A stretch of 64,000 nt of DNA from Doryteuthis pealeii (Eukaryota; Mollusca; Cephalopoda; Myopsida; Loliginidae), in contig CM042152.1 in NCBI GenBank assembly GCA_023376005.1, positions 90,745,948 through 90,809,947 of the forward strand, written 5' to 3'. Under the pieces are notes generated by a model, which saw nothing but the letters and a program-made list of their open reading frames with translations, was not told the origin of the DNA and ran no database searches. Positions 55,081 through 64,000 of this stretch are shown here, one piece after another. Position numbers and translations under genes: made by a program. Each line of letters opens with the position of its first letter. The first letter of the stretch is position 1.

Positions 55081-55399
55081 AACATTTTTTCGGGGCTTAG
55101 CTTAGCGCGATAAATCAAAATCTCACTCATTAATTTTCCGTCATGTAGAAGAAAAATAGTACATCCTTTTTAAAAGAAGAAAAATGGTACAACTTAAAAA
55201 AAATCAATCGTCAGTTGAAACTTTTAAAACAATAAAGAAGAAAAAACACACACACCTTTAAACTTATTGCCACCTGTGTTAGGTTCGTTTCATCGGCGAG
55301 AAAGAAAAAGAAAAAGAAACGACGTATTTCATACCAGCTGTTTAACTTATCGACTTAAGTCTTATCAGGACAAAAAGAAAACAAGCGACAGGTTTAGCG

Positions 55400-56092
55400 C
55401 TTGGGATAAACTGAGGGTTTTTAAAGTAAAACCCCTGTTTATGAGATATCTATACTTACCTGTATAACTAATGCAATTCACACTCGAGATACTTAAAACC
55501 ATCCGAGTAGAACATTTGTTTTTTTTAATTCTTTCACCTCCACGACCTCTCGACCAAGGAAGACATATAAATCACTTTTCATACGAGGGCCTCTTTAGCA
55601 CCTTTCTCAACCAGGAACTTTAAGGGGAAGAGGGAGGGAAATATACAGGTAAGTTTAGATATCTCATAAACAGGGGTTTTACTTTAAAAACCCTCAGTTT
55701 ATATCAATATATATACTTACCTGTATAACTAATGCAAGAAACAGAATTTGTAGCCGAATTCCGGGAAGTGGAAAAAACAAAGTAAAGGAACATTTTCACT
55801 TATTCTTTGCCAAACTGACTGTCTCTAATATGGATGCTCTTGCAAAATTTCTTTTACCCCAGCAACATCCCTTAAATAAAAGGATGCAAAAGTGTTCCTC
55901 TGAAGACCAATGAGCTGCTTGTAGGATGTCTCTCAGTGAAGCTCCATTAAACAAGGCCCAAGATGAAGCCAATCGTCTAGTATCATGAGCCCTAATATCT
56001 TCAAAATTTGGTTGATCAGCTGCCTCATAAACAATAGTGGATACAATCCACCTAGAAATAGTACTATTCGTTGCCGGTCCAATTGGACACAT
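55400..56092 (-). mobile_element. DIRS-type retroelement 3' remnant
   Basis: A tyrosine-recombinase fragment (55796-56092) is followed by inverted terminal sequences: AGGGTTTTTAAAGTAAAACC at about 55413 is repeated inverted at about 55678-55697, and TACTTACCTGTATAACTAAT occurs directly at about 55450 and 55708. This mix of inverted and direct repeats beside a tyrosine recombinase fits DIRS elements. The 5' side is cut by a SINE. Confidence 0.62.
55796..56092 (-). pseudogene. Tyrosine recombinase C-terminal fragment (DIRS-like)
   Basis: About 98 residues, ending at a stop at 55796. TISRWIVSTIVYEA, then RAHDTRRLASSWALFNGAS with the catalytic HxxR (HDTR), then ILQAAHWSSEEHF with the conserved H/W. 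The family's nucleophile lies in 'F.QFYLKDV'; here the aligned segment is FCILLFKGC, so the tyrosine appears to be replaced by leucine. The N-terminal part, including the first catalytic Arg, is missing. Likely inactive. Confidence 0.72.
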
Positions 56093-56113
56093 AGCATAGT
56101 GGGTAAAGGCGTC

Positions 56114-56312
56114 TTTTCCTAGACTGGTTTCTTAACCAAAGTTAAAGAACCCAGACTGTCCTACTATTTACCCATAGCTGGAAGGAGAATAGTTGGATGC
56201 ATAGCTTTCCCCAGGGTATTAGTGTTATATGAAATACAAACAACCTCGTGCAGGATTTGAATTCAGGTCGACGAGTCCTTTTTCTTACGACGATAACCAT
56301 TACATAACGAGC
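56114..56312 (-). mobile_element. SINE family V copy
   Basis: Minus strand: degenerate head (GTTATGTAATGGTTATCG), then GGTATT..GAAAGC and TAAATAGTAGGACAGTCTGG. It truncates the DIRS fragment. Confidence 0.65.
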
Positions 56313-58569
56313 TTTTAACCTATCATGCAGCAAATATAACAAAGTTATCAATTTGAATTAGTTTACTTTACTCTCTGTCTGTCACCCGTCTTCAAGTTAC
56401 TGTCGCTTCAATTCTTGATTGATTTTAATGGCATGTCAACTCGTCTTGAGTTATTTCATGCCTAGAGGTTAGGGAATCGCGTTTTTAATTCTGAAGTTTG
56501 ATGATCTAAAAAAGAGAACAGTTTATTTTCGACGTGATTTGAACGATAGCCTAATGCAGCTCTCGGGTCAGTAAAATACATTTATTCCTGTGTGTGGGGT
56601 TAAGTGAGGGAGAGTCTTTTTGTGATAGGATATAGCAATCACATGGTGTGCCCAGAAGTTTTGGAGCAAATACAACAACAAAAAAAAAAAATGAATAAAA
56701 AATAAAAAAAGAAGATAAGATAGATTCCGAACCAGTTCCAGGGTGCAAGTCGACAAGAAATTTTCCCCAAGAAACCACTAAATCAGAAGATAAGAGATAT
56801 CCTCTCCATCATACCGATAAGTCTCTCAAACTTGACTCTGTTAGTCATTGTTTTGTTCTTAAATATATTGTTAGAATTGAACTGAGTTTTAATTCATTAA
56901 TTTGTTGCTGTTAGTCTTAGAATAAATGCTATACTAACACTAGTACAGCAATAACTGACAATTTATTCACTACCCTGCCGCTGACTGTATCCCGCGCAGA
57001 GGTTTAAGACCTACCCTAAAAATGGGTGTCATGAGTAAGGCATTAAACTGCATCTGAAAGCGAGGCTCTAATCCTGGACATATGGGGAATGTGGAGTACG
57101 CCTTCGTTGCCATTAATAACCTTGACCTGGTAATGTTAGTTGGTGGGATGGTTGATTGGATGGATTTTACGGCATATCAACCCTCGGATTATTCTATGTT
57201 GAAGACATTTTGTTTGATTCATTCACGGGTATTGAATGTTTTAACTCAACTTTTTAAATACATTTTTTAAAACTGATTTTTTTATTAAATCATAGATGGG
57301 ACCTGAACAGGTCAAAGTAAAAATCGTTTTTTGTGGGTTCATTTTTTCATATTTCATAAAAATAAAATAGGGGAAGGGGTAGACCTTGTAAAAATATATT
57401 TCCCCATAATATATTTTTTAGAAAAAACCGATTTCAACCATATTTTAATCAAAAAGTAATTATGGAAATTTTCGTGAAAATCGAACCATCAATTGATTTA
57501 TCATTGAATTTAAAAAAAAAAAAAAACGACTCTAGTCGTAACTTGTTTTTGGCTACGTTAAATTTCAATTGATTTAACGGTGCAAAAATGTAAAAATTTT
57601 TTCGTTCATAATTTTCATTATTTTCGTAAGCTGAAAATTTTAAAAATATCATAAGGATTTTTTTTTAAATGTTTCTTCTTTTGAATATCAAAAAATTTCC
57701 AGATAATATTAACCTTTATTAAAGTTTCATTATGTTAAATATGGGGGAGGGGGGTAAATTTCACTGGGAAAATTGGTGGTACCTACTGATCTATTTTTTT
57801 TTTTAATCTTAAATTTCTTTTATTTGTTAATCCCCACAGACAAGGCGTAGGTACTTTCTGGGGGTGGGTCGATTCGACTCATCTGAAGCTAAGCTCTTTA
57901 TTTCCCTACATGCATATCACAATGCAACGTTCATATAAAAATGAACTGGTTCAACTGCATAAAGAAATGATACGAGAGAAATAAAGACATTAAGATATGA
58001 TTGATGAATTTGAATTATTACCTGTTCAAATGAAGAAAATGAAAACCTACTCACAGCAACGGCAGAAGAAAAAAAAGTCACATCTCTTAATCTTTATTGT
58101 TTATTTGATAAAAAATGATAAAGATATTTATTTTATCGTGTCGATAAAGCTGTCAAATCCAAGCTTACCAGTTTCTGTTGTTGCTGTGAACTGACACCTT
58201 GACAATAAAGATAATTTCAACATTTTAATCTAATAAAAAAAAGAACTCTTTGTCAAGATCTGTTTGACTAATCCACGTGGAAGTGACAAGAAAGTGAATC
58301 GTTTCAAAACGAAGAAAGAATTCACTCAAATAAACAGCTTCGAACTGATTATATTAGTGCTCTGTCGGCGGGGCTTAGAACACTCTGATTACCTCACCCA
58401 CCTTTTTGAATCCGAGAAAATTTATTTGCATTATATTCAATACCATGGCCCTTAACCAAGATACTGCACAGCCAATTGTCTCCTGTCTTCAAAAGGTTGC
58501 CGAACCCTGGCCTAGCATGTCTCGCTCATCTTACTTTGATGTTTTTTGAGATGGGAGGTGTTTTGGTGA
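56313..58569. other. Gene-poor region with MITE A fragments
   Basis: Terminal-repeat-like pieces (TTAATGGCATGTCAACTCG near 56425, TTTTACGGCATATCAACCC near 57164) and MITE A body at about 56985-57310. Otherwise AT-rich with no coding signal. Confidence 0.5.
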
Positions 58570-58845
58570 GGATATTTGTCTCATACCCCACTTGTATGGA
58601 CTGGACACAAGGCCTCGTTTTAACGTGGGCCCACCCACAAGCCGAAGCTCATGGGTAGGAAAGAACAAAAATTGCGCCGATCCTTTCGCATTCCCCTCAA
58701 GGGGGCGCATCAGCGCTGGGCAATAAACCCAGCCCTGCCCATAAAGGGCAGGTAATGCATGGAGGGATGAGCGTCTGGGATTGACGCTAATAATTGTACG
58801 TTAACCCGGTCCAGTGGCCGAAGCACACTGGACCCCCCCCGAAGG
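58570..58845 (+). mobile_element. Repeat Q copy
   Basis: Starts ATATTTGTCTCATACCCC, contains GGGCCCACCCACAAGCCG, ends AGCACACTGGACCCC. Close to 16804-17096. Confidence 0.65.
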
Positions 58846-59116
58846 GACTAGCTAAGTCTCAAAGTATAGCAACTGGAACAGATACTACACTCTGATCCCC
58901 GACTAGTCCAGGAGGTGTTTTGGTGAGTGCTGTTTTCAGAATTTATTCAAAGCAGCATGTAACATTATTGTACAGTTCCTATCTAACTTTTTTTTCCATG
59001 CGTTTCGTGAGAGTCTTAGTGGTGAATCCATGCAGTAATACTGACACGGCGACAGCTTGGAGATCAGATTTACATATTGTCGATAACCTGCCACGCGTAG
59101 GTCATGCGTTTTATAT

Positions 59117-59180
59117 CTACTACTACTACTACTACTACTACTAATAATATAATAATACTAATACTAATACTAATACTAAA
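59117..59180. repeat. (TAC)n/(TAA)n trinucleotide microsatellite
   Basis: CTACTACTACTACTACTACT followed by AATAATACTAATACTAATAC. Confidence 0.93.
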
Positions 59181-59443
59181 ACGTGTAGATAAGAGAGAAA
59201 AGTTTAAATCTAATATCTATAAACGGTAGATGAACGTAACCAGAGAGATGTAGTCAAGTACAACAAATTATGGAAGAATAAAAGAAAGGGCTTATTTTGG
59301 GTCAAATAGGGTTAAATAATGTATTGTCGTGTGATTAAAATGCCAAATAGATAAAATTCTCACGCTAAAGTGATTAATTATACAAATATGTCAATTACTA
59401 TTGATAAAAGAGGAAAGTGCGTGAAAGTCGAAGAAATAAGAAA

Positions 59444-59667
59444 GGTAGCTCAGTCGGTAGAGCGTTCGGCTAGAAACCACAAGTTTCCTAGTTCGATACT
59501 GGCCCTCGCCAATTCAGCGTATAAGTAGCTCAGGTATCGGTGCAGTAAAATAAGGAGTTGATGGTAGGTGTAGCGCTCCACCTCAGACGCTAAAATAATC
59601 TCCTTAGTCTAGCGCTAGTGAAAAGGAGATATATTCCCTCGCTGATTGGCCACCCCGACGACTTTAC
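59444..59667 (+). mobile_element. tRNA-derived SINE (family L)
   Basis: GGTAGCTCAGTCGGTAGAGC, TAGTTCGATACTGGCC, then the common body to CCCCGACGACTTTAC and a T-run. Confidence 0.8.
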
Positions 59668-59898
59668 TTTTTTTTTTAAACTTTAAACTGAGATAATGAC
59701 CAACTTCATATTTTGATAGAATTAGTTAATAATGATTTTTTAAATTTTATTATTGGTGTTTTGTAGAATTTTCAAAAGTCCCTTGAGGGAGCTGCAAAGG
59801 CATTAGGAAGCATGATGAGTTTTGTATGAGTGAGAAGATGAAATATAATTTAACAATATAACCATTTATAAGATGTCCACAGGGTGTTAACTCTGGTT

Positions 59899-60046
59899 CT
59901 TATAAAACATTGGGTTACTTAAAGGATAAGTACCCAATGCGGAATACTTCAGTTAGGAAAACAACAAACGCGTTAATAACATTTATATAACTTTATTATA
60001 ACATATTAAGGGAACAAAGTTCCCCAGGCTATTTAATGTCACAAGT
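59899..60046 (+). repeat. Direct repeat left of MITE A
   Basis: CTTATAAAACATTGGGTTAC through AACAAACGCGTTAATAAC to GGCTATTTAATGTCACAAG. Repeats at 60635-60760 with internal deletions. Confidence 0.8.
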
Positions 60047-60627
60047 TTGGTTTGTTTTGTTTTACGGCATATCAACCTCAGAGGGGTAAGACTCCCCCAA
60101 TGGGGCCACCTGTTAGCCGTGGGTGGCAACCCGTGATGCTTAAGGATAGAGCCCAGGTGGATGAGCAGTTCATGACATGCAATACTCCACTTTGGTCCTA
60201 TCTTGGGCTAGACGGACGGTCGGAGAGGCCCCCTCCGATCAATCGGCTGGTCACGTCAAGCCCTAGCACCTATATGATTTTCCCAACCCTATTGCCCTTA
60301 TGGCAAGCCCCAACGCCTTTTTATCATATGGGTGCTAGAAGGCGGTGGCTGCGGGTCTACATGTCCTGGGAATGACGTTAAACTCTATCTGATGGTGAGG
60401 TTCGAGTTTTGGAGGTTTGGGAATGTGGAGCACCCCTTCATCACCATTGCTCCCTGGTCCACTCTGACTCGGAGTGGTAGTACCTGTTAGGGTCCCATCT
60501 ATGGGTTAAATAGAAAAATGTATTTATAAAAAAATTGTATTATTCATTAAGAATTGATTTATTTCAAAACTTTATCGGCATTAAATGACCCACTGAGGTT
60601 GATATGCCGTAAAACCAAACAAACCAA
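60046..60627 (+). mobile_element. MITE family A, complete copy
   Basis: Inverted ends of ~35 bp: TTTTACGGCATATCAACCTC at the left, GAGGTTGATATGCCGTAAAA at the right. Interior includes CACCTGTTAGCCGTGGG, TCGGAGAGGCCCCCTCCGAT and ACCTGTTAGGGTCCCATC. No transposase; open frames here are not genes. Confidence 0.85.
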
Positions 60628-60634
60628 ACCAAAT

Positions 60635-60760
60635 CTTATAAAACATTGGGCTACTTAAAGGATAACCCAATGCGGAATACTTTTTAGGAAACAAACAAAC
60701 GCGTTATTTACATTATTATAACAATTATTAAGTATCCAGGCTATTTAGTGTCACAAGTGT
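60635..60760 (+). repeat. Direct repeat right of MITE A
   Basis: Second copy of 59899-60046, about 125 bp. Confidence 0.8.
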
Positions 60761-61246
60761 CAAATAGTGTTAATAGACAAAGTGGTAACCACTTACTGTA
60801 AGTAGAGGCTGTAGCGTCTGGTATGCACCATAGGTGTCTGTTGGAGAGAGATGACAAGCACGTCCAGGCTTGTTCAGTGGCATCGGAAGAAGAGGGTTCT
60901 CTCCTTGTGTTCCTGTGTCACGTGACCAAAATAGCGTCTCCTGACACGGAAGATTCACCAAAACCCTCAGACAAGGGAGACTGCCCTTACACATAAAACT
61001 CAATATAGGCGTTAAAATGCAAAGATGAAATGTTTTTTCTTTCAAAGAAATAGGACTGTCTTTATGCTGTAGCTGTGTTGAACCCCGCCCCCCAAAAAAC
61101 AAGTTCTTTGTTGAGAGGGATGGGTGCAATCAAGTCATCTGTCTGTCTGTCTGTTTGTCTTTGTTCCTTCCCTCCTTTCCTTTCCTTTCCTTTCTTTTCT
61201 TCCTTCGCTTCGCAGGTCAGTCAGGTGTGCGCGCCGCTCTTCTCTG
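60761..61246. other. Unassigned sequence with CT-rich microsatellite
   Basis: (CTGT)n and (TTTCC)n at about 61138-61205. No coding signal recognised. Confidence 0.5.
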
Positions 61247-61460
61247 TCTTCTTTGGACTCCCAGTATCTATGGACGTAGCTTTCAACATCCGGGGCTCCC
61301 GAGTTAGAAACAATTCGGTTAATATGGTCAGGACAATCATCCGGGCAACTGAGTCTTCTTTGGACTCCCGCTATTTATGGACATAGCTTTCAACATCCGG
61401 GGTACCCGAGTTAGAAACAATTCGGTTAATATGATCAGGACAATCATCCGGGCACCTGAG
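61247..61460 (+). repeat. 107-bp tandem duplication
   Basis: Units start at 61247 and 61354 (TCTTCTTTGGACTCCC) and share GCTTTCAACATCCGGGG and TTAGAAACAATTCGGTTAAT. Not recognised as a gene. Confidence 0.85.
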
Positions 61461-62305
61461 TTGAACCTCGCGTCCGGGCAACGTCTAGGTCTCATTTTTT
61501 GCCTTTTCAGAGAATACGGTAGTTACCGTGCATTACCGCCATCTGACTCCCGTTCTCCATCACAGTAGCAGACATAGCCATTAAGACAAAAAGAATAATG
61601 GTGTTATCGAAGGGAATAATGGCTAATGATTGTTTTCCGTTGTTCTCAGACGGAAGAGGTTGAACAAAACGTTAGCTTCTTTCCGTGTAGGAAGCTCTTA
61701 ATATAGCAAATTTCACATGTACAGTAGGACAGGTCAATTTTTCACTTAAAAAAAAAATTAAATTCTTTGAAACTATAAAGAAACTAGACACGAAACGACA
61801 GCACTCCAAGGTTTGAAGTATGGAGTTAACCACGAGTGTGGCAGACAGGTTAAGAGTTAAAGAAATAACCAAACAATTAGAAATAGGAATAAAAGACGTG
61901 TATTACATATAACAATAAGGTTGCAAACTTTAGTTCGTCTGCACAAATGTTTATAATTTGTAAAAACTTATCTGAGTCCTGAGATAGGGTATTATCGGAG
62001 CCCTTGCTACGGCCTTCTGATAGTTCGGATATGATAGACGTACTGTTTGATGTCCGACTCCGATGCTTGTTGTTGAGGAAGAGGAGCGACCCTTATATAG
62101 GTCTGTTCCCTTTGAAAGCTGGATCAGAAGCGGGTGAGTTTGCCTATTCAGCTTTGCCGCCAAAGTATACTGGCTCGTGATTGGTTGGTTCGAAACAGAG
62201 GCTCGTAGACAAGAACGATAACCCCCATACCTCAGAATTCTCAATAAAACAGCGAAAGTTTTGTATTGTTATAATAAATACTAATACCAAAAACTAGATC
62301 TCTTA
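61461..62305. other. Unassigned sequence
   Basis: No gene or known repeat recognised. GC content is higher than average at 61990-62230. Confidence 0.4.
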
Positions 62306-62868
62306 CCGCCCTGTCGGCTGGGGCGTTAGAATGCACCGACTGCACCTCTGCAAATGGGGCCACCTGTTAGCCGTGGGTGGCGACCCGTGATGTTTAAGGA
62401 TGGAGCCCAGGTGGATGAGCAATTCATGACATGCAATACTCCACTTTGGCTTTATCTTGGGCTAGACGGGCGGTCGGAGAGGCCCCCTCCGATCAATCGG
62501 CTGGTCACGTCAAGCCCTAGCACCTATATGATTTTCCCAACCCTATTGCCTTTATGGCAAGCCCCAACGCCTTTTTATCATATGGGTGCTAGAAGGCGGT
62601 GGCTGCGGGTCTACATGTCCTGGGAATGATGTTAAACTCTATCTGATGGTGAGGTTCCAGTTCTGGAGGTTTGGGGAATGTGGAGCACCCCTTCATCACC
62701 ATTGCTCCCTGGTCCACTCTGACCCGGAGTGATAGCACCTGTTAGGGTCCCATCTATGGGTTAAATAGAAAATGTATTTATAAAATTGTATTATCCATTA
62801 AGAATTGATTTATTTAAAAACTTTATCGGCATTAAATGACCCACTGAGGTTGATATGCCGTAAAACAA
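62306..62868 (+). mobile_element. MITE family A, near-complete copy
   Basis: Begins CCCTGTCGGCTGGGGCGTTA, an alternative 5' end also seen inverted at about 700-722. The body is nearly identical to 60100-60600 and the right end GAGGTTGATATGCCGTAAAA is intact. Confidence 0.82.
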
Positions 62869-63157
62869 AACACCCCCCCCAAAAAAAAACAAAAAACAAA
62901 TCAAATTGAAAATATGTCCCCATCATCACTGACGCATCCGATATTCTGCTTTTTACCTGATAATTATGCTTGTAACGGTGATACTATTCTAAAAATTGAA
63001 ATCTCTTTCCTCAAATAAAAGCAAAGCCTCGAAGAAAAAAAAATTGTGGTCAGTTCTTTAATTTGCAACTCTCGCCATATGGGAGACGTTACTGTTCCAA
63101 AATCGACTTACCATAGTGTACAGTAAACGACAATGTATCAAACGCGTGAGGAGTGAA

Positions 63158-63987
63158 CACAATAAAGAAGTTGGTACTAATTGTTTTCTTGTTGTCTAAA
63201 TCAATATTTTACACCTGTGCAGTAAAAAGGATAATGTTTTATTGTTGCTTGTGCAGGCATATATTTAATAAATTTAACTTAATCTGACATACGAACTAGA
63301 TATTCTGTATCTTCTCGTAAACCTTTTTTTAATTAAAAAAAGGAGATAAATTGATTGCATAATATATGGGAGATAAGTCCTTCATAAAGATGTTAATTCA
63401 CAATCTAAACTCCTTACCTCTGTATAATCTTATCATAATAGAGATTGTGAGTCTTTTTGTCTTTAACCGAAACTATATCACTACCCAAGTCACAAATCCT
63501 TAGTTATTTACGTCACATTCTCCATGATTTTATTTTTATTTAAACCTCAATTATTAATAAAATTGTTTTACATTATAAATACTGTTGACCATTTCAATAT
63601 ACTAATAACATGCAATTGTATTTGTATATACAAGAAAATAGCGGTTTACAGTGTTAACGGTAGGCTAGTTTGCATATTGATCTTAAAAAATTGATTCTAA
63701 TAGATCTTCGTTGTATCATTTTAATGTGCATATTTGTATTAAAACTTGTCGCATTTCATATCGTTGTTAACCCGTTCCTTGACGTCATAATTCCGCCCTT
63801 TCTCTCTGCTTCCGTTAAACCACTTCATTCGTTAATTTTTATATATTAGATGCCCAGACAATTCGTGGACAGACCACATAAATATTACGCAATTTGAACC
63901 AACAAAACATTATGATTTTTACTTGCACAGGTGTAAAATATTGATTTCGACAGCAAAAAGCAATTGGCACCAATTTCTTTATTGTGT
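63158..63987. repeat. Inverted repeat pair of ~65 bp
   Basis: Arms 63158-63222 (CACAATAAAGAAGTTGGTAC ... ACACCTGTGC) and 63924-63987 (its complement with a few mismatches). A Helitron 5' part lies between. May be ends of an unidentified element that continues past the window. Confidence 0.7.
63428..63700 (+). mobile_element. Helitron-like element, 5' fragment
   Basis: TCTTATCATAATAGAGATTG, ACCGAAACTATATC, then TACAAGAAAATAGCGGTTTA; stops without a 3' hairpin. Confidence 0.6.
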
Positions 63988-64000
63988 GCAATCTTCAAGC

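Noticed and set aside
60052..60375. 107-codon open frame, near-identical to one at 62354-62629
   Set aside because: Both lie in MITE A; the similarity is between transposon copies and no known domain is visible.
61075..61568. Open frames with repeated AFNIRG...RVRNNSVN
   Set aside because: The repetition comes from a 107-bp tandem duplication; no family recognised and no splice context.

Overview
The window looks like AT-rich, repeat-dense animal (metazoan) nuclear DNA, most likely from a lophotrochozoan such as a mollusc. The grounds are spliced exons with GT/AG borders, two or more tRNA-derived SINE families, several MITE families, Helitron-like elements, DIRS, copia and gypsy remnants, TTAGGG tracts, long (TA)n and (CA)n runs, and one animal-type methyltransferase gene split by multi-kilobase introns. 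The species call is inference only. No bacterial, plasmid or phage feature was seen.

Three runs of exactly 100 N (6945-7044, 27976-28075, 44961-45060) cut the window into four contigs, here called A (1-6944), B (7045-27975), C (28076-44960) and D (45061-64000). Sequence beside the gaps is rich in single-base indels, as in unpolished long-read contig ends. The last ~4.1 kb of A is repeated directly at the start of B. B carries exons 2 to 7 of a class I SAM-dependent methyltransferase on the minus strand. C carries exons 1 to 5 of the same gene on the plus strand and then folds back on itself near 41.9 kb, repeating exons 5 and 4 in inverted orientation. D carries exons 2 and 1 on the minus strand. 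Exon lengths and phases fit one gene exactly: 63+100+80+126+91+182+189 = 831 nt, or 276 codons plus stop, encoded by seven exons. My preferred reading is one gene on the minus strand (exons 1 and 2 in D, exons 3 to 7 in B), with C an allelic contig placed between them in the wrong orientation. A true inverted duplication is the alternative.

Region by region: 0-2.9 kb holds a MITE fragment, a Helitron-like element and TA microsatellites. 2.9-11.4 kb is the duplicated block, with a SINE, a MITE interrupted by a copia integrase fragment, and a 50-bp minisatellite. 11.4-14 kb holds a long TA run and a gypsy-type LTR with a tRNA-Trp-like primer-binding site. 14-28 kb is the methyltransferase gene with intronic transposons. 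28-45 kb is the allelic or inverted copy plus fold-back. 45-52 kb is the 5' part of the gene on D. 52-64 kb is gene-poor, with two copies of a MITE that makes 8-bp target duplications, a DIRS-type tyrosine recombinase remnant, and further MITE, SINE and Helitron copies.

The only cellular gene I can support is the methyltransferase. Everything else recognisable is mobile or simple-sequence DNA. Points worth follow-up are the scaffold rearrangement, a SINE present in one gene copy and absent from the other, three MITE families that share GG...CC ends and 8-bp target duplications, degenerate hammerhead-ribozyme-like cores, and a 50-bp satellite built around TTCTAGAA.
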